64,000 bases of DNA from Salibacter halophilus (GTDB taxonomy: Bacteria; Bacteroidota; Bacteroidia; Flavobacteriales_G; Salibacteraceae): assembly GCF_008806325.1 (NCBI RefSeq), contig NZ_WACR01000004.1:186001-250000 (forward strand), in the 5' to 3' direction. The notes under the pieces are model-generated. The model was given only the letters and a program-made list of their open reading frames with translations, was not told the DNA's origin and ran no database searches. This document shows positions 17,064 through 24,972 of the stretch, piece by piece. The translations under genes and the position numbers were made by a program. The first letter of the stretch is position 1, and every line of letters starts with the position of its first letter.

Positions 17064-17936
17064 AAGCTTTGTCAAATCTTCCATGAAATAAAACCAATAT
17101 GCCTTATTGATAGCACTTTTGGATTCATTCACTTTAATTTTTTCAAAATCAAAATCTGATTCCTGATTTAGTACTCTTTCAGTTTTATATGCATTTTCTG
17201 CATTAGTATGCATTCCACTACCATCAAAGCCTATGTTTTTCGCAAAAGATTGTTTGGGGGTTAAGCATAAGCCATTGTTTTTATAAATAACTGCATACCA
17301 GTATATAGCCCATGTATTTATTTTGCCATTTTCATTTGCTCTCAACTGTCTCCAAAAATTAGCAAGTCCCCAAAAGCTAAATCTCATTTTTTCGGTATAA
17401 CTAAATGTATACATCGTCTCTTTGAGGTCACTACTATAATGATCCCATCGACTCTTCCATGTTCCCCAACCAGCAGAGCAATTCATTATTCTCCAGAAAA
17501 AGAAGTTAGGAAGTCCTTTTGAGTTAATAGCGGGAGTCCATCCGCTTATATGCCAGACTTTTGAGTTGTTTTCAAAGTGATCTAGGGCAGAATTCATATA
17601 AGTTAAAAATGTTGGACTCGTAACTACATCGTCTTCTAGTACTATTATTTTTCCATACTTACTGATAATAGCTGTCACCCCCTCAATAATAGACTTTTTT
17701 AGTCCGTAATTGCCATCTCTCTCTATTATATTTACAGATTTAAAACCTGATACCTGTTTTAAGTAACTCCTTAAATTATTTACATTACTTATATCTCGAT
17801 CAGTTTTAGCCCCATCACTAAAAACATACAATTGGCTTTCCTTTGCCATTTTATTCATCTTTAAAGCATCAATCGTTTTGCGCGTGTGATCTGGTCTGTT
17901 ATAGGTGAAGAGTACTATTGGTGCTAATGAGTCCAT
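17043..17936 (-). CDS. GT-A type glycosyltransferase (family 2-like)
   Basis: 297 residues. The N-terminus PIVLFTYNRPDHTRKTIDAL and the central metal-binding stretch KIIVLEDDVVTS with GYG-like context fit a GT-A glycosyltransferase. WHISGWTPA and GWGTWKSRWDHY further on occur in Bacteroidota sugar transferases of this sort. It is the only island gene on the minus strand and splits the plus-strand genes in two groups. Tail-to-tail overlap with the GT4 gene is 21 bp. Sugar specificity is unknown. Confidence 0.8.
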   Translation of the reverse strand: MDSLAPIVLFTYNRPDHTRKTIDALKMNKMAKESQLYVFSDGAKTDRDISNVNNLRSYLKQVSGFKSVNIIERDGNYGLKKSIIEGVTAIISKYGKIIVLEDDVVTSPTFLTYMNSALDHFENNSKVWHISGWTPAINSKGLPNFFFWRIMNCSAGWGTWKSRWDHYSSDLKETMYTFSYTEKMRFSFWGLANFWRQLRANENGKINTWAIYWYAVIYKNNGLCLTPKQSFAKNIGFDGSGMHTNAENAYKTERVLNQESDFDFEKIKVNESKSAINKAYWFYFMEDLTKLLRRIFI

Positions 17937-18359
17937 TTATCTTTTTCTAGGCTGCGAAACTATCATTTATTTCTAAGCTATATGAAAATGAGTTAGAGTT
18001 CCTTGAGGTTCAGGAAATGCGTTTATGCCAGTGATAAAGGATATTAATCCTTATTAATCAGTAGCCTATGGTTTTATTAAGAGGTGTTACTTTTTTGCTG
18101 TACTTACTTTAAGAGTTTTAAGATTGATTAAGTATCAAACCATAAATCATGATTAATAGGTTAGCTACAATAGAGGTTAAGGGCTCACTGTAGATGTAGT
18201 ATCTTTTGTAATTTTGTTAAGACTAATTGTATGTATATAGTTCAATAGCATGCCATGAAACATTTTTTAACGTAAACTAACTTAACGGGAATTTTTGGAA
18301 CCGAATTAATCTCTATGGGTTCTTCAGAATAGCAAAACAGCAATAAAATATTTTATTTA
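17937..18359. other. Divergent intergenic region inside the island
   Basis: 423 bp of AT-rich DNA between the minus-strand glycosyltransferase and the WecG-type gene. No gene, remnant or clear terminator is visible. It must hold the two divergent promoters. Confidence 0.4.
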
Positions 18360-18374
18360 GTGCAAAAAACTAAT

Positions 18375-19142
18375 ATGCTGCATAATACACCTATTGATAG
18401 TCGTAAGGCTAATAACTCAATATTTGGTATACGACTTGATTCTATGCCTATGCAGGCTTTATTGAATAGAGTTGAAGAACTGGTTAAAGGTAAGGAGAGA
18501 GGGTATATTACATTTTGTAATGTACATATGTTGATGGAGGCTGAAAAAAGCACTTACTTTAAGACAGTTTTAAAGAATTCAACTTTCAACTTAACTGATG
18601 GTATGCCTCTGGTAAAGATTTTACAGTTTAAGGGTAATAAGAATGCAAGTAGAACTGCAGGCCCTGATACTATGCCGCTTTTGTTAGAATTGTCAGAGAA
18701 AAATAACTGGTCAATAGCTCTTTACGGAGGGTCCGAGAAAACATTATCCAATTTAAAAAACTGGGTTAAAGATAAATACCCTTCTCTCAAAATCGCTTGT
18801 GCTATTAGTCCTCCATTCAGGAAACTATCAAACCAAGAAGAAAAAGACTATATTCAAAAAATAAATGAAAGTGGAACGCAACTCCTATTTGTAGGGTTAG
18901 GATGTCCAAAGCAAGAAATATGGATGAGTAAGCATGTAGAACAAATTTCAGCTTTAATGTTTGGAGTAGGTGGTGCTTTTTCAATGGTCACCGGAGAAAT
19001 AGCAAGAGCACCCGTATTTATGCAGAAACTTTCACTGGAATGGCTTTATAGGTTTTCTAAAGAGCCTAGCAGGTTGTTTTACAGGTATGTATGGTTAAAT
19101 TTTAAGTTTTTGACACTTTTAATTTGGCGTAGCATTAGATAA
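18375..19142 (+). CDS. WecG/TagA/CpsF family glycosyltransferase (GT26)
   Basis: About 255 residues. The family signature is complete: an N-terminal FGIRLDSMP, then FCNVHMLMEA, the nucleotide-sugar segment FVGLGCPKQEIWM, and GVGGAFSMVTGEIARAP with WLYRFSKEP near the end. WecG-like enzymes transfer N-acetylmannosaminuronic acid or related sugars to lipid-linked intermediates at the membrane. Start taken at ATG 18375; a GTG at 18360 is also possible. It stands 127 bp before the initiating transferase and probably shares its transcript. Confidence 0.9.
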   Translation: MLHNTPIDSRKANNSIFGIRLDSMPMQALLNRVEELVKGKERGYITFCNVHMLMEAEKSTYFKTVLKNSTFNLTDGMPLVKILQFKGNKNASRTAGPDTMPLLLELSEKNNWSIALYGGSEKTLSNLKNWVKDKYPSLKIACAISPPFRKLSNQEEKDYIQKINESGTQLLFVGLGCPKQEIWMSKHVEQISALMFGVGGAFSMVTGEIARAPVFMQKLSLEWLYRFSKEPSRLFYRYVWLNFKFLTLLIWRSIR

Positions 19143-19272
19143 GTCTGTATCTTTGATATATGATGATAGGGTAGATTTTCAAAAAAATTAGGCAACCTAT
19201 TAAAACGAAATACGTTTGACCTTTGAATCGAAAATGAAAAGCTAATTTATTAATTTAACCTCCCCCAAGGTG

Positions 19273-19914
19273 ATGAATAAACTGGAACTATTAACCAAGC
19301 GGTTGATCGATATTATTGTATCATTATCAGTAATTACTTTTGTCCTTTCATGGCTGACTCCTCTTTTAGGGATACTAATACTTCTAGAGTCCAGAGGCGG
19401 AATATTTTTTATTCAGTCTAGGGATGGAGTTAAAGGTAAACCATTTAACTTAATTAAGTTTAGGACAATGACTCCTAGCAAAACGGCTCATTTAATTCAG
19501 GCTAAGAAGAATGATGCCAGAATAACTAATTTAGGTTCATTTTTGAGAAAAAGCCATATTGATGAACTCCCTCAGTTTATCAATATTTTAATGGGAGATA
19601 TGAGTTTGGTAGGACCCAGACCTCATATGCACAGAGATACTAAACATTACGAAACCATTATTGACAATTATAGGAAACGACTAGAAGTTAAACCTGGTTT
19701 TACAGGATTAGCTCAGGCAAAAGGCCTTCACGGGAATACTTCTATTGACGTACAAAAGATGAAGGATAGAGTGAGAGTTGATAATTTTTATGTTTCTAAT
19801 ATCTCACTTTATATGGACTTTATGGTTATCGCTTTGTCTTTTCAGGAAATCAATCGTAAATTATCTTCTTTGTTTAGTTCTGATAGAATGGCATTTATTT
19901 TAAATAGAATTTAA
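19273..19914 (+). CDS. Undecaprenyl-phosphate sugar phosphotransferase (initiating transferase)
   Basis: 213 residues of the short bacterial sugar transferase type. One N-terminal membrane segment (about 12-35) is followed by the catalytic domain: PFNLIKFRTM, SHIDELPQFINILMGDMSLV with the Asp-Glu pair, GPRPHM and KPGFTGLAQAKG. It loads the first sugar phosphate onto undecaprenyl phosphate. ATG at 19273 preferred over GTG 19270. It is the last gene of the island, and its stop codon is a few bases from the right direct repeat. Confidence 0.92.
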   Translation: MNKLELLTKRLIDIIVSLSVITFVLSWLTPLLGILILLESRGGIFFIQSRDGVKGKPFNLIKFRTMTPSKTAHLIQAKKNDARITNLGSFLRKSHIDELPQFINILMGDMSLVGPRPHMHRDTKHYETIIDNYRKRLEVKPGFTGLAQAKGLHGNTSIDVQKMKDRVRVDNFYVSNISLYMDFMVIALSFQEINRKLSSLFSSDRMAFILNRI

Positions 19915-19916
19915 AG

Positions 19917-19984
19917 ATTCCACTAAATCTAAATGAGCGGACTTTACCTTTTCCTATTCAACCAAATCAGAAATCCGGTAACTG
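19917..19984. repeat. Right direct repeat, inside the 3' end of the PepSY gene
   Basis: Matches 10717-10784. It covers the last codons and stop of the PepSY gene (TAA at 19944-19946) and its downstream flank. Weak similarity extends about 15 bp further into the end of the sugar transferase gene. Confidence 0.88.
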
Positions 19985-21074
19985 GAAGAGCTGCGCAGAT
20001 TAAGCTAATGCAAAACATGATTATTTTGCCCGGTAAACCAGCTATAGACCCAACATGAATGTCGTAATTCATGCGGATTACTTTGTCTGAAAAACTAGCG
20101 GCCGAATAATCTCCGTAAATGCTGGGAGTTGATAATTCGGCTAACGTGTTCTGATCGTAAAATCGATAATCGTTTTTGTAAAAAGTTCCTTCACGATTGG
20201 TTACTTCTACATAAATTGAACTTGAGTCTGTATGAGGATAGTGAAATTCAAAGCTGAATGCATCACTGTAAGTTTTTCTCAACTTAGGAAGTAATTGATC
20301 AATAGCAGGAACATTTTTTTCTTTGTAAGAGCCACTCTCATTAGCCGGAATAGAAAAGTTAGTTTCCTTTTCTCCGCCAATTGTATCGTAAACTACGCTT
20401 TCAAATGGATCGAATGCCATTACACAGCCGGTAAATGCAATTGTGAGCCCCAGGAGACTCGCGTAAAAACCTGATATGTTGTGATAATCGTAGTTCTTCT
20501 TTTTCCACTTTGTCCGTTTATTCCATTTGAACCAAAAGTGTCTTTTTTGAAGTTTTTTAGTTTTTGGCCACCACAATACAATTCCGGTAATAAGCATGAT
20601 AGCAAAAATGGCAGTTCCCCATCTTACAACCTCGTGACCGATTGATTCAGGTAGCCAGAGGTACATATGCCCATCGAGTACGAAGTGAAAAAAGCCGTTG
20701 AGTAAGTTTTCGCTTCGTATTAATTCGCCACTTTGAGGGTGGAGGTAAACCATGCGGTAAAACTCTTCCGGTTCTGACTGATAGAATATGACTTCAACAG
20801 GGTTTTCCTGACCTGAATAAAGAGTTCCGTGAATGCGTTTATCCGGAAAAACGCTTTGTGCCATTTTTTTAGCTCTAGTGGGAGTCACCATAGCATTGTT
20901 ATGTGAAACTTCATAGCTGAATGGTTCTCTTGTTAATTCTCTTATCTCCTCCTGGAAAACCCACAAGCAGCCTGTTATTGCTACAATGAAGACAATAATT
21001 CCTGTGATCAGACCCAAAAAGAGGTGCAGCTGTCTTATTACAGAACGAAATGTGATGTTTTTCTTTAACGCCAT
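19944..21074 (-). CDS. PepSY-associated transmembrane protein (XusC/PiuB-like)
   Basis: 376 residues. The first segment (RQLHLFLGLITGIIVFIVAI with a conserved His) and three further membrane helices flank two large periplasmic PepSY-like parts: the four-helix PepSY-TM family typified by PiuB and by XusC of Bacteroides. Such inner-membrane proteins act in iron-siderophore uptake, probably in reduction or release of iron. It is the last gene of the operon with the DUF4374 lipoprotein and the TonB receptor, but a strong hairpin-plus-T-run separates it from them. Its 3' end is the right copy of the repeat bracketing the polysaccharide island, so the island lies where its downstream DNA used to be. 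Confidence 0.88.
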   Translation of the reverse strand: MALKKNITFRSVIRQLHLFLGLITGIIVFIVAITGCLWVFQEEIRELTREPFSYEVSHNNAMVTPTRAKKMAQSVFPDKRIHGTLYSGQENPVEVIFYQSEPEEFYRMVYLHPQSGELIRSENLLNGFFHFVLDGHMYLWLPESIGHEVVRWGTAIFAIMLITGIVLWWPKTKKLQKRHFWFKWNKRTKWKKKNYDYHNISGFYASLLGLTIAFTGCVMAFDPFESVVYDTIGGEKETNFSIPANESGSYKEKNVPAIDQLLPKLRKTYSDAFSFEFHYPHTDSSSIYVEVTNREGTFYKNDYRFYDQNTLAELSTPSIYGDYSAASFSDKVIRMNYDIHVGSIAGLPGKIIMFCISLICAALPVTGFLIWLNRKR

Positions 21075-21087
21075 TTAATTATCAGTC

Positions 21088-21123
21088 AAAAAAATGCCGG
21101 GAGTGGAACTTCCAACTCCCGAC
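21088..21123 (-). terminator. Terminator/attenuator inside the siderophore operon
   Basis: On the minus strand an approximately 12-bp GC-rich stem with one bulge (21096-21123) is followed by seven T (plus-strand A run 21088-21094). It lies between the DUF4374 gene and the PepSY gene, 14 bp before the latter's ATG, and should lower read-through into it. Confidence 0.78.
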
Positions 21124-21151
21124 ATATTATCTAAAATTGAATTGATAGAGA

Positions 21152-22405
21152 TTAAAGCTTGTAAAATCCTTTGATTGTTTTACCGTTGATTTTAGCTCCT
21201 TTTGTACCAGTAGCTGTTGCAATGTCAACCTGGTAAACGTGAGCTTCGCTGGCAGTTTCAACACTTACATAAACTTTACCATCTTCAACGAGTACAGGAG
21301 AACTGTAACGCTTTGCGTGAAGTGGGACATTCGTTACATCTGTTACTGTTTGTGCTTCAAGATCGAGAATAACGAGTTTTTGGTTGAACACATCACGGCC
21401 AAATGCTGCCCATGCACCGCCATTGTCATGCGTTAGAATACGAGCGATTGCTTTTCCATTTTCTAAATACTCAAACCAAAAGATTTTGCCGCCATTTGTA
21501 GCTTCTTCAACATTGAAAAAGTAGTTGGGGTCAAATTCAGTTGAACCATTGTTAATTCTCAAAATTCCTGATGGTTTCGTTGAAGCAGGAGCGAAGCCAG
21601 CCATCTCAGCTCCACAGGAGAATGAGTAGATATCTCCGTTATCTGCTTCAATCATACCACTTGTTGCACCATTAACACCGATGTTAGAGGTGCGTGTGTC
21701 TGTAATTATCTTTTCAGGTTGTTCACCAACATTTGGATAGTTATAAACAGCAACAAAAGCAGTGTCAGCTCTCGGTGTTGTAAAGTAACCATTCGCATCG
21801 AGCTTGTGAAATGGAACAAACAGTTTATCACCTCTTACCTGGAGTGCAGAAGGCCACGCAACAAGTGAATCAGATGTAGACTGGAATATTTTTGTTCCAA
21901 CGATACGCTTTACCTGAACTGTGTTTACATCGATGAAGAAGAGTTTTTTGTCTCCAAATCCTGCACGTGGAATTTCCATTGCGAGAAGCGTTTCTTCATC
22001 ATCAGATTTCCCGAACATTTCAAGCGCATTATCGAAAATAAATTCGCCTTTCTTTTCGATCTGTCCATTTGCGTTACTTGCATAACCGGCACACTGATTA
22101 TCTTCACTGTAACCTGATGCGAAAAGTGTTTTTCCTACAGGGTAGTAAAAACGCCATCCTGTTTGCTCAATACCTGTTCCTTCAGCAGATATTTCACCTT
22201 CCATGATATTCTCCTTGGATATGATGAATTCAGACTCATCACCACCTGTTGTCTTGAAAGACATTGTAATACCTGATGATGATTTTGTCGTTGGAGTTGG
22301 ATCATCGTCATCATCTTTGTCACAAGCTGTAAAGCCTGTTGTTAATGCTGCAACAAATAAAATGCTGCTGATTTTTCTCAGTTTGCTCTGATTGTTAATA
22401 AACAT
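21152..22405 (-). CDS. DUF4374 lipoprotein (XusB-like siderophore-binding protein)
   Basis: 417 residues. A lipoprotein signal peptide ends in GFTAC, followed by an acidic Asp-rich tether and a Thr/Ser linker, as in surface lipoproteins of Bacteroidota. The rest has repeated short beta-strand blocks such as FFIDVNTVQVKRIVG, VRGDKLFVPFHK, LVILDLEAQTV, and PVLVEDGKVYVSVET, consistent with a beta-propeller. The order TonB receptor, DUF4374 lipoprotein, PepSY protein is that of XusABC in Bacteroides thetaiotaomicron, where XusB binds ferric enterobactin-type siderophores. Function here is inferred from that order and family. Confidence 0.85.
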   Translation of the reverse strand: MFINNQSKLRKISSILFVAALTTGFTACDKDDDDDPTPTTKSSSGITMSFKTTGGDESEFIISKENIMEGEISAEGTGIEQTGWRFYYPVGKTLFASGYSEDNQCAGYASNANGQIEKKGEFIFDNALEMFGKSDDEETLLAMEIPRAGFGDKKLFFIDVNTVQVKRIVGTKIFQSTSDSLVAWPSALQVRGDKLFVPFHKLDANGYFTTPRADTAFVAVYNYPNVGEQPEKIITDTRTSNIGVNGATSGMIEADNGDIYSFSCGAEMAGFAPASTKPSGILRINNGSTEFDPNYFFNVEEATNGGKIFWFEYLENGKAIARILTHDNGGAWAAFGRDVFNQKLVILDLEAQTVTDVTNVPLHAKRYSSPVLVEDGKVYVSVETASEAHVYQVDIATATGTKGAKINGKTIKGFYKL

Positions 22406-22419
22406 AGTTGTTGATTTTG

Positions 22420-24810
22420 CTATTGTAATAAGTATCTGATTTTAAAATAAATTGCTCTTCCTGGTTTTTGAATTCTAAAGTTGTCGTACACAATATTATT
22501 CGTCAGGTTATTCACCGATAAACTGAAGTTGTATTTACCATCTTTTAAACTGTATTCAGCTTCAAGGTCATGAGTTAATTGAGAAGGGATTACGTGTTTG
22601 CTTTCAGCACTTCCTAAATTTTCCCAGGTGAGAAAAAATTCATGAACATAGCGAGTGCTCCAGTAAAAACTGAGGTTTCCGTCAGTCTCTTTGTGAAAGG
22701 GTTTGATGCCGAAGCGAGCATTGGCAAAGAAATAAGGAACATTAGGAATTTTACTGTTGTAATTTACATTTTCCAATCCTTCGTCTTTTTTAGTTTGGTC
22801 AGTGATGTTTTGATATGTAGCATTTGCATTGAGTGATGCAAAGCTGTTGTAACGGATTTCAAAACCACCTTCTATTCCGGTAGATCGTACATTGCTGATG
22901 TTTTCGTATTGACCAAAAGGCCCCATTGGTCGGAACCGGATGAAGTCGTTTGAGGAACGGATGAAAGTGTTGAGATCTGACCGAAAATCCCAGTTTTCAG
23001 CGATAGATGTTCGGAACCTTAATCCCAGGTTTCCATTGTAGCTGTTTTCAGGTAATAACTGAGGGTTAGGGTTTACGTAGATTCCATCTCCAAGGATTTC
23101 ATGACTTTCAGGCAACCTTAGAGCTCTCTCAAATGAAGCTTTAAACTGGAAATGTTCTCCTGCAAAGTAGCGCGAAGTGAATCCGTAACCTGTGTTGCTC
23201 AGGTCGATGTTTTCTTCGACTTCCTCATCCTGTGAATCGGTTGTGACAATGTTTCCATTGTAAAGATACTCTTTGGCAAATACTGAAACTTCCCAACGCT
23301 TAGAGTTTGGTTTGTAGGTGTATGAGCCACCTAAAATTGTTTTGTTTATGTAACTGGGCGACTGAAATGATGTGCTGAATTCATCGACATAATCTGTACC
23401 GGAGCGAGTAGTGTAGTTTTGGCTGTAACTGGCTGCCAGCTCATGGTTTTGATCAATAGTGTAAACAGCCTGAGCACTGCTTCTAAAAACCTTATCCGTT
23501 ATTTCGAGCCAACTCCTGCGATCGTATAGTTCGCCTCGCTGGTCGTCTTCATCTCTTCTTATGGATTCTCCGGCCCAATTGTACTTATAAGAACTCGTGT
23601 CGATTACTTCCTCAATGATTTGACCACCTAAGGCATAGGCCGTTATTGCGAGTTTGCCAAAACGTTTTTCGTATGTAGCAGATAACAATGTTGTGTTGTT
23701 TCTGGAATGGAAGTGACCAAAAACTCGCTTGATGTTGTTGTCGGGGTGTTGATAGTTTTTGCGGTTGAGTGATTTTGTGAAGCTCAATGAAATTCGATCA
23801 GCAAATTTTTTGTCGAACAATCCCACTTCTGCCTTTACCATTCCAGATGAATATTCAGAGTGTTTTCTTCTCACATCAATGTCACCCTCATAATTTCCTA
23901 ATTCGAGATCGTAGAGTGGAACATCGTACATTTTAAAATTATTGTCAGAGTAATTGATGAAAGAAGTCACCCTGGCGAAGTAACCTTTTTCTTTATTAGC
24001 GTATTGTCCATTTATTGATCCTCTGTGTGTATTGAAAGAACCAACAGTATAACCAACATCTAAAAAAGACTTTTTGCGATAAGCTGATGTGATATTAATA
24101 GCTCCACCAAGAGCATCAGCGCCAAGAGAGATAGGAACCACACCTTTATAAACTTCAATGTTGTCGATTAGGTTGACAGGGTAGTTGTTAAGGCTGAGTG
24201 ATGACCCAAAACTCTCCATTGGGATGCCATCGATAAAGTAGCGAACCTGGTTACCGGACAATCCGTTGAGAGAAAGCTTAAATCCAGATCCCAATCCGCC
24301 TGCCTGTCGAATATTCACACCTGATGTTGTTTGTAACACCTGGTTGATATCAGTTGACAAGTTTTTGAGCTCTTTAGTTTCCAGCACATTTACATTGTAT
24401 CCCGTTTCACGGAGCTCTTCAGCATTTGATTTACCCACAACATTGAACTCTGAAAGGTTATACTGACCTTTTTTCATCTCAAAGTTCACGGTCAGATCCG
24501 TTGATCCTCCGGGCTTAACTTCTTTAGACTGTGTTTGGTAACCAATACCGCTAATAGTGAGGTGAAAAGCTGTATCAGAAATGATATTCTCTATTTTGTA
24601 TTGTCCGTTTGCATTTGAGACATCACCTTTGTTAAGACCTTTAATGTAAATTGAAAGCCCAGGAATTGGATTATTTTTCTTATCAACCACTTTCCCTGAA
24701 ATAGTGACTCTGTTTCGGTTCTGACCAAAACCGTTAATACAACTTACTATAATAAAGGGGAGTAGTATTAAATAAAGGAATTTGTTTGGCTGAAAAAAGG
24801 TCCGGAGCAT
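22420..24810 (-). CDS. TonB-dependent outer-membrane receptor (XusA/siderophore type)
   Basis: 796 residues. A signal peptide is followed by a carboxypeptidase-regulatory-like domain (about 35-115: VTISGKVVDKKNNPIPGLSI), a plug domain (about 125-235: VLQTTSGVNIRQAGGLGSG, then FIDGIPMESFG) and a 22-strand barrel ending in an aromatic-rich strand (IYFKIRYLLQ). It should import a large iron chelate using TonB energy. The DUF4374 lipoprotein follows after 14 bp and the PepSY protein after that. The start at 24810 leaves a perfect inverted repeat immediately upstream, a likely iron-responsive operator. Two GGHTCTGACC copies lie in it. Confidence 0.93.
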   Translation of the reverse strand: MLRTFFQPNKFLYLILLPFIIVSCINGFGQNRNRVTISGKVVDKKNNPIPGLSIYIKGLNKGDVSNANGQYKIENIISDTAFHLTISGIGYQTQSKEVKPGGSTDLTVNFEMKKGQYNLSEFNVVGKSNAEELRETGYNVNVLETKELKNLSTDINQVLQTTSGVNIRQAGGLGSGFKLSLNGLSGNQVRYFIDGIPMESFGSSLSLNNYPVNLIDNIEVYKGVVPISLGADALGGAINITSAYRKKSFLDVGYTVGSFNTHRGSINGQYANKEKGYFARVTSFINYSDNNFKMYDVPLYDLELGNYEGDIDVRRKHSEYSSGMVKAEVGLFDKKFADRISLSFTKSLNRKNYQHPDNNIKRVFGHFHSRNNTTLLSATYEKRFGKLAITAYALGGQIIEEVIDTSSYKYNWAGESIRRDEDDQRGELYDRRSWLEITDKVFRSSAQAVYTIDQNHELAASYSQNYTTRSGTDYVDEFSTSFQSPSYINKTILGGSYTYKPNSKRWEVSVFAKEYLYNGNIVTTDSQDEEVEENIDLSNTGYGFTSRYFAGEHFQFKASFERALRLPESHEILGDGIYVNPNPQLLPENSYNGNLGLRFRTSIAENWDFRSDLNTFIRSSNDFIRFRPMGPFGQYENISNVRSTGIEGGFEIRYNSFASLNANATYQNITDQTKKDEGLENVNYNSKIPNVPYFFANARFGIKPFHKETDGNLSFYWSTRYVHEFFLTWENLGSAESKHVIPSQLTHDLEAEYSLKDGKYNFSLSVNNLTNNIVYDNFRIQKPGRAIYFKIRYLLQ

Positions 24811-24814
24811 TTTC

Positions 24815-24831
24815 TTTAGACTTAATCTAAA
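24815..24831 (-). promoter_or_regulatory. Palindromic operator TTTAGA-N5-TCTAAA at the receptor start
   Basis: A perfect 6-5-6 inverted repeat starts 5 bp upstream of the receptor ATG and overlaps a second one (CTTAAT-CTAA-ATTAAG, 24821-24836). Its position at the first codons of an iron-uptake operon suggests binding by a metal regulator (Fur or DtxR family). Confidence 0.5.
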
Positions 24832-24909
24832 TTAAGAGAGCGCGAAAATAATTCCGGGTCGTCACTTGAACAACGATTATTTAGAATAAGTATACATAAA
24901 ACTGAAAAA

Positions 24910-24925
24910 TACCTACTTTTAGGTA
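24910..24925. promoter_or_regulatory. Inverted repeat TACCTA-CTTT-TAGGTA
   Basis: Perfect 6-4-6 inverted repeat about 100 bp upstream of the receptor gene and next to the terminator of the following TonB receptor. It shares the TAGRT-type half with the operator at 24815 and may be a second regulator site. Confidence 0.35.
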
Positions 24926-24970
24926 TAAATGCCCCCCTTCGAAAAACTAGTTCCGAAGGGGGGCATTTAT
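24925..24970 (-). terminator. Strong hairpin terminator after the copper-type TonB receptor
   Basis: A 17-bp stem with six G-C pairs in a row (arms 24925-24941 and 24954-24970) and a 12-base loop, right after the receptor's stop codon. No long T run follows on the minus strand, but the A/T pairs at the stem foot supply short ones. Confidence 0.75.
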
Positions 24971-24972
24971 TT

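Larger units (their letters stand above)
10717..19984. other. Surface-polysaccharide genomic island
   Basis: Eight polysaccharide genes in markedly AT-rich DNA, bounded by an imperfect direct repeat of about 68 bp. No integrase, transposase or tRNA is present. The dispersed word GGHTCTGACC, frequent in the flanking core DNA, has no copy here. The gene set (chain-length protein, flippase, polymerase/ligase, glycosyltransferases, initiating transferase) is a complete Wzx/Wzy-type pathway. Confidence 0.75.

Noticed and set aside
10717-19984. Island as prophage, ICE or transposon
   Set aside because: No integrase, transposase, relaxase or phage gene is present and the flanking repeat is a gene end, not an inverted repeat.
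24925-24970. Long perfect hairpin as an integron attC or insertion-sequence end
   Set aside because: It sits directly after a receptor stop codon and no integrase or cassette structure is present; a terminator explains it.
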